Positions 1-9,571 are shown, counted from the first letter of the stretch. The stretch: 64,000 bases of DNA from Dasypus novemcinctus (GCF_030445035.2 NC_080694.1:74229147-74293146), one strand, 5' to 3'. Notes: generated by a model not told the origin, from the letters alone. Numbers and translations are program-made.

Positions 1-1140
1 ACAAATAATAAGAGGGGCATTGTGGATGGATAAGTGATTTCTGAAAAGATCTCTCCCTGTCTTCTTCTCATAGTAGGATTAAAAATACCCAGATCTCTAA
101 GTCTTCAAGGATGACATGTGCATTGGCATTTCATATACATTTTATATATCCTTGTACATGAACGTTTCTGTGGAGAGGGACCAAACCTTTAGTTTTTATG
201 TGACCCAATAAGAGTCTAATACATCCCCCAGGTTTAGACACTGTGCTACTCCAGGTTGGTCACAAGCAGCTGGTCAACAAACTTTTCAGCAGACTCAAGG
301 ACACGATGTAAACACTGCTCCTTTCTTGTGGCACTCCAGTCTGGGACACGATAAGGTAGAGGCTCCTTGTTGCTCTCAGGCTCAGTTTCCATCTGGATCT
401 CACTGTGGCTGGTAAATGGTCCACAGAGCAGCGCTGGCCCCTGACCACACTGAGGAGCGCTGGTGGAGATGGACCGTGTTCCAGCACCTGCCCTGGTGTC
501 CACTGCCAGGAAGGGGTTAATGGGTAGTTAAGGGGATTCCATCTTGAGTTATAACGTAGGTGCACTTTTAAGGCTTTCTCTTCCTCTACAGAGTACTAAA
601 AATAATAGGTAAAATATAAGAGCATCTAATTAGCATTAAAGAAAAAGAGTAATCATTTAGCCTAAAATATCCACATGGAAAGACATCTAGAGAGAAATTG
701 CATACATCCTGTGATCATGAGTCAAATCTGAAAATTGTATCATTAATTTCCTGGGCTCACATGCTGAAGTAGACAGGAGCTGATTTCAAACCTTGTTCTT
801 GTGGGGAGTGAAACAGGAGTCAGTCCACCACCCTGGAAATCTAGAAACCCAAAGGTTCATAACCTCAGAGTAAGGGAGGAACAAACAAAATCTGTCTCAT
901 CCCCCAAAGAAGAGTGTTCTGAGGAAACACGCCTTTTAGCCAAGGGTGGGGGCTGAGTGGTGGGAAGGGGAAAGCAAGTGTTTCTGAGGAATTGTAACCA
1001 CCAGCCAGCCCTCCTGTGGTTTGTTGTCCAGATGTGCCTCACCTGTGGAACAAAGGAACTTCAAGCCATGGATTTAGCCTGTAGTATCCTGGATTGGTGG
1101 TGATCTGAAAATTGGAAGACGGAAACAAGAGCCTCCAGAG
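1..1140. other. Intergenic, nothing assigned
   Basis: I recognise no gene here. The minus strand holds an 85-codon open frame at 246-503 ending in a stop, with no family motif that I can name. It could be a chance frame or an old exon, and I do not call it a gene. The rest is AT-rich unique-looking sequence. Confidence 0.4.
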
Positions 1141-1722
1141 AATTCCATGTTTAACCTCTGTGTCAAAGATTTTACATGATTTCAAAAAGAAGATATGGAG
1201 CGCAGAGCAAGAAATAGATAAATGAAATAGAAAAAAATCAACATGATCAATAATGAGAAAGAATAGATCAAAAACAGAGGCTCAGAAAACTTCAATATTG
1301 GAATTAGGAGATGTAGAGTATAACATAACCCAAATTATTTTGTGTGAAGAGAAAAATGCTTAGCTTGAAAATTCCTGCAGAACATGGGAAACTAAAAATG
1401 ACCTAGTTGATTTATGAAAGAACAAGATATACTTCTCAGAAGTTAAAAATATCACAAATTGAATTAGATACTCAGTTGGGAATTGTGCTTGGGATTATGA
1501 TGTAGAAAGAGCAACCTGCCATACAAAACTTCAAATTCAAATAAATAGAAAAAATATTTTTCAGACACTGGCGAACAGATAGGATGAGGATTTATGGTGG
1601 CTAAGATGAGGATTACAAAAGAGGTGAGTTCTACTGTTGTCTAAAGCAAACAGCAGGAGGGAAATAATAAATTTTAAACCAAAAATCAGTAAAATAGAAG
1701 ATAGAGAAAAAGAATGATTCAC
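1141..1722 (+). repeat. Probable old L1 fragment
   Basis: The sequence is A-rich on the plus strand and resembles the 5' part of an L1 (leader or ORF1 region). The L1 ORF2 pieces that follow at 2290 and 3496 have the same orientation. No open frame of useful length remains. The assignment rests on base composition and context. Confidence 0.35.
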
Positions 1723-1735
1723 AAAACTTGTTTGA

Positions 1736-2121
1736 GGGAAATGGACTTTGGCCCAGTGGTTAGGGCGTCCGTCTACCCTATGGGAGGTCCGCGGTTCAAA
1801 CCCTGGGCCTCCTTGACCCGTGTGGAGCTGGCCATGCGCAGTGCTGATGCGCGCAAGGAGTGCCATGCCACGCAAGGGTGTCCCCCGTGTGGGGTAGCCC
1901 CACGCGCAAGGAATGCGCCCATGAGGAAACCCGCCCAGCGTGAAAAGAAAGAGCAGCCTGCCCAGAAATGGCACCGCCCACACTTCCCATGCCGCTGACA
2001 ACAACGGAAGCAGACAAACGGAAGCAGACAAAGAAACAAGACGCAGCAAATAGACACCAAGAACAGACAACCAGGGGAGGGGGGGAAATTAAATAAATAA
2101 ATAAATCTTAAAAAAAAAAAA
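1736..2121 (+). mobile_element. DAS-type tRNA-derived SINE
   Basis: The element opens with a tRNA-like head holding an A box (TGGCCCAGTGG) and a B box (GGTTCAAACCC). It continues through the GC-rich body seen in the other copies and ends in an (AAAT)n/A-rich tail. It is flanked by a 13-bp direct repeat AAAACTTGTTTGA at 1723-1735 and 2122-2134, so the insertion is complete. The family matches the armadillo DAS SINEs as I know them; that is the main evidence for the host lineage. Confidence 0.9.
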
Positions 2122-2289
2122 AAAACTTGTTTGATGGGGAATTACCAATATATTTTTTTACACCTGTGTTTAGACTGATCAAGATAAAAAAGACACAAAC
2201 TACCAATAATGGGAATGAAAGAAAGGTTATCTGTACAGAGTCTTTAGAAAGTATAAGGACAAGGGAACATGTCAATAGACTTCTCAACC

Positions 2290-2965
2290 TAGATGAAATG
2301 AAGTTTCCTTGAAAAACACAAATTACAAAAGAAGAAACAGAAAATTTTGCTCATACATGTATCAGTTTTAGAATTGAAATAGTATTTGAAAACATTCCCA
2401 TAGAATAAACTCCAGGCCCAGAAGGTCACATTGCTGAATTGTATCAAACACATAATGAAGAAATAGTATCATTTCTATGCAAACTCTATTGCATATTAAA
2501 GGAGGAACAATCCCCAATTCCTGTTCCAGAACAGCGTTACCCTCATTCAAAGCCAGGCAAAGACATTACAATGAAAGCGAAGTACAAAACACTGTCACTA
2601 TGAGCCTGAGCTTAAAAATCCAAACAAAACATGAGGAAGCAAACCAAATGCAAAAATACATAAAGAGTACTGAAGATCATGCCAAATTAGCTAGCTGGGA
2701 ATGCAAAGGTGGTTTAATATCTGCAACTCATCTCTGTTCTCCAAATTAAATAGAATAAAGCACAAACACCATGTCACCAATACTGCAGGTGCAGGAAAAG
2801 CACTTGCTAAAATGCAGTTCCTTTTCAAGACAAACTCTGTCAGCAAACTAGGAATAGAAAGCAGATTCCTCTAGTGGATCCAGGCATCAGTGAAAGTCTA
2901 TGCTAACATCATACTCGATAGTGACAGGCTGAACCCTTTCTTCCTAAGATCAACCAGTTAGAGAG
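2290..2965 (+). mobile_element. L1 ORF2 fragment (reverse transcriptase part)
   Basis: The plus strand carries the typical L1 ORF2 reverse-transcriptase region: a stretch about nascent complexes of lysine-rich codons, then a run encoding the conserved part before the catalytic motif. It is full of stops and frameshifts. It is interrupted on the right by an LTR (3032-3495) and appears to continue after it. Confidence 0.7.
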
Positions 2966-3031
2966 GTCCACTCACACCTTTTTTTAAACCTCATTCTGGA
3001 CATCCTAAGGGTAATTAGCCACCGAAAGAGG

Positions 3032-3495
3032 TGCTGATGCAAAATACCAGAAATTGGTTGGTGTTTATAAAAGGTTATTTATTTGGGGTAGAAGCTTACA
3101 GATACCAGGTCATAAAGCATAAATTACTTCCCTCACTGAAGTCTATTTGGAGCAAGATGGCTGCCGACGTCTGCGATGGTTCAGCTTTTCTGGGTTCCTC
3201 CCTTCCTGGGCTTGCTTTTCTCTAAGTTCAAGGTTCCTCTCTTCCTGGGACTTGCTTCTCTTTCCTCTGTGAGCTTACTTGCCAGGGCTCCAGCTTAAGT
3301 CTTCAGGGTCAAACTCCAGCATCAAACTCCAACATCAGAAATCCTCAACTCTGTTCTTTGCCATGCCATTTATTTGTAAGTCCCCACTACCAAGGGGCAG
3401 GGACTCAACACCCTAATCATGACTCAATCAAGCCCAGGTACAGATGAGATTACAAACATAATCCAATATCTAATTTTGGAATTCATAACCATATC
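3032..3495 (-). mobile_element. Solo LTR-like repeat
   Basis: The block starts TG and ends CA on the plus strand and carries an AATAAA signal on the minus strand near 3080. L1 ORF2 sequence lies on both sides, which shows it is an insertion. The family looks like an abundant xenarthran repeat. Boundaries are approximate, and I could not confirm a target duplication. Confidence 0.5.
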
Positions 3496-4241
3496 AAACT
3501 GGTATACTGAGCAATGCAAGAAGGCAAGAAATGAAATGCAGGACCTATAGATAGTAAAGGCAGAAGTAAAACTGCCATTATTTGCAACCAGCATGATTGT
3601 ATATGAGAGAAATCCATTAAAAAATCTCCACAAATTATCAGAAGAAATGAATTTATCAAGGCCACAGGATGGAAGGTTATTACATAAATATTAAAGCTAT
3701 TACTATACAATGATGAAGACAACCATAAAATGAAATTTTAAATATCTTCCTCTTATAAGTATTTATCAACACTTACAAATATTGTAAAATCCTTATCTAA
3801 TACCATGTGATATCTTGCACTGGATCCAGGAACAGAAAAAGTAAATGCCATTTGTGTAAAAACTGGTGAAATACAAATAAAGCCTGTAGCTTCAGCAATC
3901 ATAATAAACTAATCATTATTTCTTAGTGGTAACAAATTACAATGCTTGTGTAAGTATTAACTACAGGGAAACTGGGTGAAGGATAACTGCAGCTGCCTGT
4001 ACTATCTCATCAACTTTTTTGTAAACTAAAAATTATTCTAATATTTAAAAATCTTTATTTAAAATTGGAAAAGTGTATTTGGAAATAAATTTAATGAAAA
4101 GGATGAAAATCCTTTAGCCTGACAATTACAACACATTGCAAAGGGAAATAAAAGCAGACCTGAAAATATGAGGGATAGACCTTGCTCATGGATTGGAAAA
4201 TCATTATTCCTAAAATTATACTGTAAAGGATCTTGTAGATA
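3496..4241 (+). mobile_element. L1 ORF2 fragments with an inserted L1-like 3' end
   Basis: From 3500 to about 3740 and again from 4070 to 4240 the plus strand matches the L1 ORF2 region downstream of the catalytic motif. Between them (about 3750-4060) lies AT-rich sequence that looks like a LINE 3' end. All frames are broken. Confidence 0.55.
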
Positions 4242-4428
4242 AGGGGTTCTTAAAAACGGGTCCATGAGCTTGAATTACAATAAAAAACATTATTCTTGCA
4301 GGGATGTGTTGGTGCAGGTGTGGTATATTTATTAAATAACACACAGGATAGTGTGGACTTAGTAAGGGGTCCATGGTTTTCCCCTGACTGGGAAAGGGGT
4401 CTGTGGGAAAAAAGGGTTAAGAACCCCT
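4242..4428. mobile_element. 187-bp hAT-like MITE with perfect 12-bp inverted ends
   Basis: The ends are exact inverted repeats: AGGGGTTCTTAA at 4242-4253 and TTAAGAACCCCT at 4417-4428. The interior encodes nothing. Short non-autonomous DNA transposons of this size and end sequence are old in mammals. I see no clear 8-bp target duplication (tgtagata against gttttaca), which fits an old copy. Confidence 0.65.
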
Positions 4429-4517
4429 GTTTTACATCGACAAAAACAGAGAAGTCATTGTTGTCAGTACTGAATTAGAAGTGATTTTCGAGAAGCCTTT
4501 TGGATGGACAGGAAGTG

Positions 4518-4523
4518 TGTTTA
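4518..4523. repeat. Target site duplication of provirus A (left)
   Basis: TGTTTA lies directly outside the left LTR. The identical hexamer at 9364-9369 lies directly outside the right LTR. Six base pairs is the size made by betaretrovirus-like integrases. Confidence 0.9.
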
Positions 4524-5462
4524 TGCGATGGCTTGCTCGGTCGGTAGAGGTGGGGTCTGGCTGCGGACGAGGGGTCGGTCCAGCTCTGGACGAGGGGTCG
4601 GTCCCGCTTGGGACGAGGGGTCGGTCCGGCAGCAGACGAGGGATCGGTCTCACAAGGGGTTGCGCGGTTCGGCTGACGGGGTCACCCGGCGAAGCCGGCG
4701 ACGAAGGGGTCGCCCAGAGAAGCAGGCAACGAAGGGGTTGCCTGGAAAAGCAGGCGACGAACTGGGGACAAGGGAGGCCAGGCCCTTGTCGGGGGCTCTC
4801 AGGACTGGAGGGCGCACGGCAGAAGAACTACCGCGGAGACAAGGTAAACACGCAAGTCCACTTTACTGAGGGAGAGGCAACAGTTTTATAGGGGCTGGGG
4901 AAGGCTGATTGGTCAAAGCCACGCCCTGTTCTGATTGGTTGCCAGCGAAAGGTCAGTGGGCGGTACTGGACGGGGGAGGGGTGGTGGTTAGGGATTGGCT
5001 GTCGCTGTTGCTGGGGGAAGGGGCAGGGTTTAGGGATTGGTGGCTGCTGTTGCTGGGGTGGAGGGCAGACTTGAGTTTCCCGCCCACGCCTGGCTGTTGC
5101 TGCTGTCGGGGGAGGGGAAAAGGGCAGACTGGATTTTTCCGCCCACGCCTGGCTGTTGCTGCTTTTGGGGGAGGGGAAAAGGGCAGACTGGAATTTTCTG
5201 CCCTGCGCCTGCGCAGGGAGAAAGAAGAAGAAGGGTGCCGCCCCACAGGCATCGTGTGGCGCCATCCGGGAGGAGGGGCAGCCGCGGAAGCATGGCTGCC
5301 GAGAAGGGGAAACCCAAGGGCACTCGGCACCCATGCCGAGCTCCCTTCAGGGGTGGCGGTGAGTCCGACCAGCCACCATATTATGGGGGCAGCGGCTTGG
5401 CCTGCCGCGGCTGCTCCCCCGCCAGGCCAGCAAACCACACTTCAGCCCGAGGGGTGACCACA
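4524..5462 (-). repeat. Provirus A 3' LTR
   Basis: This 939-bp LTR starts TG (minus strand, 5462) and ends CA (4524). On the minus strand it has two CCAAT boxes (near 4906 and 4935), a TATAAAA box at 4884-4890 and an AGTAAA poly(A)-like signal at 4862-4867. The end near 4560-4650 carries GC-rich direct repeats. Long overlapping open frames in both directions here come from the GC-rich base composition and are not genes. Confidence 0.9.
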
Positions 5463-5477
5463 TTTCCCCCTTCTTTT
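5463..5477 (-). promoter_or_regulatory. Polypurine tract of provirus A
   Basis: On the minus strand the run AAAAGAAGGGGGAAA ends exactly where the 3' LTR begins with TGTGGTC. This is the expected plus-strand priming site. It sits inside the reading frames of the env-like segment just upstream. Confidence 0.85.
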
Positions 5478-5479
5478 CG

Positions 5480-5879
5480 AATAAGGACCAGGATGGCAGC
5501 AGCAACAAGTAGCTGAGGCCCAAGAGGCAGTAAGCAATGAGGGAAGCGGGGCTGAAGAGGGAGGTGAGTATGACGGGGATACAAATGTACAGTTTGGGGG
5601 GCAGTATCTTGCCATTGCAAGCAAGGGTGGCCAATGTCCAATTCTCGTTGATCTCGGTGGCTATAAGGTCTATCTGTTGTTAAAAGTCCAGGATGACAGT
5701 GCGTTGCAGGTAGTTGATCTCTCCTTGGCAGGGAGGACATTGTAGGAGAGGATTACTTCTTCCTGCCAGAGGCTTACTGTCCAATTAAAAGGCTGATGGC
5801 TGGGGTTGGTGAGTGCAATGGGGAGTGTGAGGAAAAGAAGGGTGACGGTTTTGGACAAGAGGAGGCTTGGTGAAGTCAT
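5480..5879 (-). pseudogene. Env-like membrane protein remnant of provirus A
   Basis: A minus-strand frame starts with ATG at 5877-5879, overlapping the stop of the preceding hydrophobic frame (TAATG). It encodes a signal-peptide-like start with a hydrophobic core (residues about 8-22), then an N-glycosylation site NWT, and stops at 5670. Another frame carries a CPPC motif, a helical stretch with a second NWT site, and a strongly hydrophobic segment near the 3' LTR. A stop interrupts that frame near 5680. It looks like an envelope-type glycoprotein with most of its middle missing and its frame broken. The link to Env comes from position and topology, not from a recognised fusion peptide or immunosuppressive motif. 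Confidence 0.5.
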
Positions 5880-6084
5880 TATGGGAGGAAGATAAGGAGT
5901 AAAGCATAAAAGAGGATAATAAACAGAAAGGCGATGGAGAGTAGAATTCGTTGGCCGAGGTTCCAATCTTCTGGGGCGGTAGCGGCTAGACAGATGGTGG
6001 AAAATATTATCAAGAAAGCAAAGGTTATGAGGAAGAAATAAAGTATTAAAGGCTGTGGGGGAAGTGAGAAGATTATTTAGAGGA
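5879..6084 (-). CDS. Small hydrophobic protein frame, copy 2 (provirus A)
   Basis: An open minus-strand frame runs to a TAA at 5879-5881. It encodes two hydrophobic segments separated by a short polar loop that includes ATAPEDWNLGQR. No ATG opens the frame. Just upstream is a pyrimidine tract ending in CAG (about 6056-6075), so the frame could be a 3' exon joined by splicing. Copy 1 at 6141-6336 has the same layout and a matching loop (ATVAPDDWNLKQR), so the two are paralogues. I do not recognise the family. In position it resembles the accessory frames some betaretroviruses carry, but no homology to them is claimed. Confidence 0.45.
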
Positions 6085-6140
6085 TAGGGTTGAGAATGGT
6101 ATGTTTAAGACAGAAGCTTTGTGGTTTGTAGGAGACTGCT

Positions 6141-6336
6141 TTATAAACGAAGGAGAATGAGGGCAGTAAATATGGTAACGATAGATAGGAAGATGACAGT
6201 GAGGAGGAGTCTTTGTTTAAGGTTCCAATCGTCCGGCGCAACAGTGGCTAGGCCGATAGCGAGGGGTGTTGCTAAATAGACAATGGCTGCAAAGACAAAA
6301 TCATCTTCTGTTTCCTTAAGAATAACTTTTCTTTAA
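6141..6336 (-). CDS. Small hydrophobic protein frame, copy 1 (provirus A)
   Basis: This minus-strand frame ends with TAA at 6141-6143 and is open back to about 6336. It has a hydrophobic segment, the polar loop ATVAPDDWNLKQR, and a second long hydrophobic segment ending in LLRL. There is no in-frame ATG near the start. The sequence TTTTGTCTTTGCAG at about 6287-6300 looks like a splice acceptor. It is related to copy 2 just downstream. The preserved frame, when much else in the provirus is lost, suggests it was kept for some time. The function is unknown. Confidence 0.45.
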
Positions 6337-7160
6337 ATACTTAGTAGCATGCAATATTAGAAACCGTTTCCTAAAAGCAAGTTGGCAGGGGAGCTTGGTT
6401 GCTGTTAATCTTTCCTGTTATAAAATTACCTTTTATTATTATTATCATCAATTCAGTTTTATATATATATATTTAAGAATGACCTTTTGGAATTAGCCAT
6501 TTAATACCTTAATGTAAACTATTGAAGATAAATTTTATCTTTACAGAACACATTCCCTTACGTAAAGTTATCACAATACCTTTTACACTTGCCGCATGCA
6601 AATTAAGTTTCAAGAGTTTATGAAAAATTAGCCATCCTACTTTAGGACAAAATACGTCTTTTTGCAAAACTTATTACATTTCCGTTAGCATTTTTACAAA
6701 CTTTTAACCTTTTTAATATTCATATAAGTTTTACATTCTTTATATTATCCTGTGAAGAAAAATAAGTTATTCATTTTAATCTAGGCAAGAACAACTTTTT
6801 ATGAAGACGTACAGTTAATTTTGTTAATTAAGACTTACAATTTTTTTTAATTGTAGATATCTTATTAACATTTAAACTTATGTATTAATATAATAAACTT
6901 AAGTATTAATATAAGCGCTTATTTAATTTTTGGCCATTTGAATAGAGCTCTTTTAAAGATTTCTAGTAATTTATATTTACCATCCGGAGGTATCACAATA
7001 TATGTTGACATTGAACGAACAGACAGACAAACACAGAACAATTACAACACATTAACAGAAATATATAATTTATTTACAGTTGACTCATAACTCTTACTTT
7101 ATTGGTATAGCTGCTTTTAAATCCTTTTTTATATAGCATATCATAGATTATACCCTTCAA
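6337..7160 (-). other. AT-rich internal segment of provirus A, origin unknown
   Basis: About 820 bp of very AT-rich sequence lie where protease, reverse transcriptase and integrase would be expected. No frame encodes a recognisable retroviral domain on either strand. The base composition differs sharply from the GC-rich LTRs and leader. It may be a captured host segment or strongly rearranged viral sequence; I cannot tell which. Confidence 0.55.
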
Positions 7161-7175
7161 GATTTCTTCTGGACT

Positions 7176-7427
7176 TCATGTTGCCTGTAATAAGCCAGGA
7201 GGGAATCTTTTACCTTCCTGCTCCACAGCAAAAGTGACCCTATCTATAAGGCGAGTATAGGTGTCTGGGTCCCAAAGCTGACACGTGGTAAGCCACGGAT
7301 TAAAGGGGAGAAGAAGGTCCCAATATACTTGAAGCTGTTTGAAAGAGATCTTACACCGGTGAGTGTCTAGGAGACCGGCGAGGGCCCGAACTTGTGGGGC
7401 TTGCTTAGCAGACAGGATGCCACCCAT
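7176..7427 (-). pseudogene. gag matrix fragment (provirus A)
   Basis: An 83-residue frame starts MGG in a good context (AGCAATGG), which supplies the glycine needed for myristoylation of matrix. Its helical pattern, with a central NPW followed by an acidic/hydrophobic helix, resembles the N-terminal matrix domain of betaretrovirus-like and HERV-K-like Gag. In that group Gag builds the immature particle at the membrane. The frame meets TGA at 7176-7178, and the capsid and nucleocapsid do not follow. The rest of gag and all of pol are therefore missing. It is a fragment that may still be translated, but not a working Gag. Confidence 0.65.
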
Positions 7428-7682
7428 TGCTAATGGCCTTTTGGAGCCGATAAGAAAAGGGGCCCTTACCTTGAGAGCGTGGCGATGGGAGCCGAGGTGC
7501 GCGGTGAGACGAGGGGTCAGAGCTGGTGGGGCTCAGACGGTGGTCGCGGGCCAAAAGAAGGCCCCGATGAGGGGAGGGCAGAACGACGAGCAGTGGAGCA
7601 AGGCAAAGGGGAGCAAGCGTGGAGGGGAGGAGGCAGAGGTGAAGGCAGGGGTGGAGGTGCTCAGGCACGTGCTCCTGAGAGT

Positions 7683-8290
7683 TTTATTGGCGCCTCTTAA
7701 TCATAGCGGGTCGGTATAAGCCCCCGACATGGAAGGAGAAAGCCATCCAGCGATTCTCCCAGACCGCCGTGGATCGTATGAGGTCACCAAGGTTCAGGAG
7801 CAGCAATGCAGAGCGAAAAGATAGGGGTGAGAAGAGAGGAGAGCATAGGGCTATGGTTGGGTTACTTCAGACATGCAAGCGCGCGCTCCCGAGAAATCCA
7901 AGGCTCCTCTTAATCATAGCGGGTTGGTATAAGCCCCCGACATGGAAGGAGAAAGCCATCCAGTGATTCTCCCAGACCGCCGTGGATCATATGAGGTAGC
8001 CAAGGCTCAGGTAGCAGCAATGTTGCACGAGAGAAGTCCCAAGGTGAGAAGAGAGGAGGGTGTAGGGCTGTGGTAGGATTACTTCAGACGTGCAAGCGCG
8101 CGCTCCCGAGAAATCCAAGGCTCCTCTTAATCATAGCGGGTCGGTATAAGCCCCTGACATGGAAGGAGAAAGCCATCCAGCGATTCTCCCAGACCGCCGT
8201 GGATCATATGAGGTAGCCAAGGCTCAGGTAGCAGCAATGTTGCACGAGAGAAGTCCCAAGGTGAGAAGAGAGGAGGGGGGGGGCCGCCAG
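7683..8290 (-). repeat. Three tandem repeats of about 215 bp in the provirus A leader
   Basis: The block containing CCTCTTAATCATAGCGGGT recurs at 7693, 7906 and 8123, so the period is about 213-217 bp. The repeats lie between the primer binding site and the gag start, where packaging and splice-donor signals normally sit. The copies are very similar, which suggests recent duplication. Confidence 0.85.
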
Positions 8291-8322
8291 GTTATGGAGT
8301 GAGGCTGTGGTGGAGTTGCCTT

Positions 8323-8340
8323 GCCCCACGTTGGGCGCCA
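8323..8340 (-). promoter_or_regulatory. Second primer binding site copy (provirus A)
   Basis: The minus strand reads TGGCGCCCAACGTGGGGC, identical to the copy at 8382-8399. It came from a 59-bp tandem duplication that also copied the last bases of the LTR. Only the LTR-adjacent copy is in the normal position. Confidence 0.85.
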
Positions 8341-8381
8341 ACTGTGGCGGCTTGCTCAGTCGGTAGAGGTGGGGTTGCTTT

Positions 8382-8399
8382 GCCCCACGTTGGGCGCCA
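8382..8399 (-). promoter_or_regulatory. Primer binding site, tRNA-Lys1,2 type (provirus A)
   Basis: TGGCGCCCAACGTGGGGC on the minus strand is complementary to the 3' end of tRNA-Lys1,2, as in Mason-Pfizer-type viruses and HERV-K relatives. It sits two bases inside the LTR end. This fixes both the orientation of the provirus and the inner LTR edge at 8402. Confidence 0.9.
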
Positions 8400-8401
8400 A
8401 C

Positions 8402-9363
8402 TGCGACGGCTTGCTCGGTCGGTAGAGGTGGGGTCTGGCTGCGGACGAGGGGTCGGTCCAGCTCTGGACGAGGGGTCGGTCCCACTTGGGACGAGGGGTC
8501 GGTCCCACTTGGGACGAGGGGTCGGTCCGGCAGCAGACGAGGGATCGGTCTCACAAGGGGTTGCGCGGTTCGGCTGACGGGGTCACCCGGCGAAGCCGGC
8601 GACGAAGGGGTCGCCCAGAGAAGCAGGCAACGAAGGGGTTGCCTGGAGAAGCAGGCGACGAACTGGGGACAAGGGAGGCCAGGCCCTTGTCGGGGGCTCT
8701 CAGGACTGGAGGGCGCACGGCAGAAGAACTACCGCGGAGACAAGGTAAACACGCAAGTCCACTTTACTGAGGGAGAGGCAACAGTTTTATAGGGGCTGGG
8801 GAAGGCTGATTGGTCAAAGCCACGCCCTGTTCTGATTGGTTGCCGGCGAAAGGTCAGTGGGCGGTACTGGACGGGGGAGGGGTGGTGGTTAGGGATTGGC
8901 TGTCGCTGTTGCTGGGGGAAGGGGCAGGGTTTAGGGATTGGTGGCTGCTGTTGCTGGGGTGGAGGGCAGACTTGAGTTTCCCACCCACACCTGGCTGTTG
9001 CTGCTGTCGGGGGAGGGGAAAAGGGCAGACTGGATTTTTCCACCCACGCCTGGCTGTTGCTGCTTTTGGGGGAGGGGAAAAGGGCAGACTGGAATTTTCT
9101 GCCCTGCGCCTGCGCAGGGAGAAAGAAGAAGAAGGGTGCCGCCCCACAGGCATCGTGTGGCGCCATCCGGGAGGAGGGGCGGCCGCGGAAGCATGGCTGC
9201 CGAGAAGGGGAGACCCGAGGGCACTCTGTGCCCATGCCGAGCTTCCTTCAGGGGTGGCGGTGAGTCCAACCAGCCACCCTATTATGGGGGCAGCGGCTTG
9301 GCCTGCCGCGGCTGCTCCCCCGCCAGGCCAGCAAACCACACTTCAGCCTGAGGGGTGACCACA
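8402..9363 (-). repeat. Provirus A 5' LTR
   Basis: This 962-bp LTR matches the 3' copy over its full length. The minus strand has CCAAT boxes, a TATAAAA box at 8785-8791 and TG...CA ends. It is 23 bp longer than the 3' LTR because it has one more copy of a GC-rich unit (GGTCGGTCCCACTTGGGACG and following) near 8470-8520. Confidence 0.9.
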
Positions 9364-9369
9364 TGTTTA
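9364..9369. repeat. Target site duplication of provirus A (right)
   Basis: TGTTTA, identical to 4518-4523 on the other side of the provirus. Confidence 0.9.
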
Positions 9370-9439
9370 TGTGTGGTATGTACATCTATATCTGTATACA
9401 ATTTCTGTTGTTAATTGTCCCTACTGGAACTCCAAATTA

Positions 9440-9571
9440 CCACCTAATGCCACTTGCCATACAAGGGTGGTTCGAGATAAGGATCAATTGATGAAAGTAT
9501 TTTGTCACATTACTAGAACAATGATCATCACAAATAATGCAGAAAAAGCAACTGAAAAAAAAATCCAGCAT
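9440..9571 (+). mobile_element. L1 ORF2 fragment
   Basis: The plus strand holds the ORF2 stretch just upstream of the reverse-transcriptase core (ATGATCATCACAAATAATGC and following). It continues at 10051 after a SINE and again at 18305 after the nested insertions, so it is one L1 cut into pieces. Confidence 0.7.

Larger units (their letters stand above)
4524..9363 (-). mobile_element. Provirus A: betaretrovirus-like, deleted, apparently young
   Basis: This is a complete two-LTR insertion read on the minus strand: 5' LTR 8402-9363, primer binding site, leader with tandem repeats, gag matrix fragment, AT-rich segment, two small hydrophobic frames, an env-like frame, polypurine tract, and 3' LTR 4524-5462. 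The perfect 6-bp flanking duplication shows that the two LTRs entered together. The Lys1,2-type primer site and the matrix style point to the class II/betaretrovirus group. There is no protease, reverse transcriptase or integrase, so it could only have moved using enzymes supplied in trans, as mouse ETn does. By eye I count about 20 differences between the LTRs apart from one repeat unit, which suggests a recent insertion. Confidence 0.9.

Noticed and set aside
1714..1998. Coding frames inside the SINE at 1736-2121 (and in its other copies)
   Set aside because: SINE body without stops by chance; the same sequence recurs in all copies.
4828..5516. Overlapping long frames on both strands in the LTRs of provirus A (also 8729-9358)
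   Set aside because: They occur in both LTR copies and both directions. GC-rich LTR sequence lacks stops; no protein family is visible.
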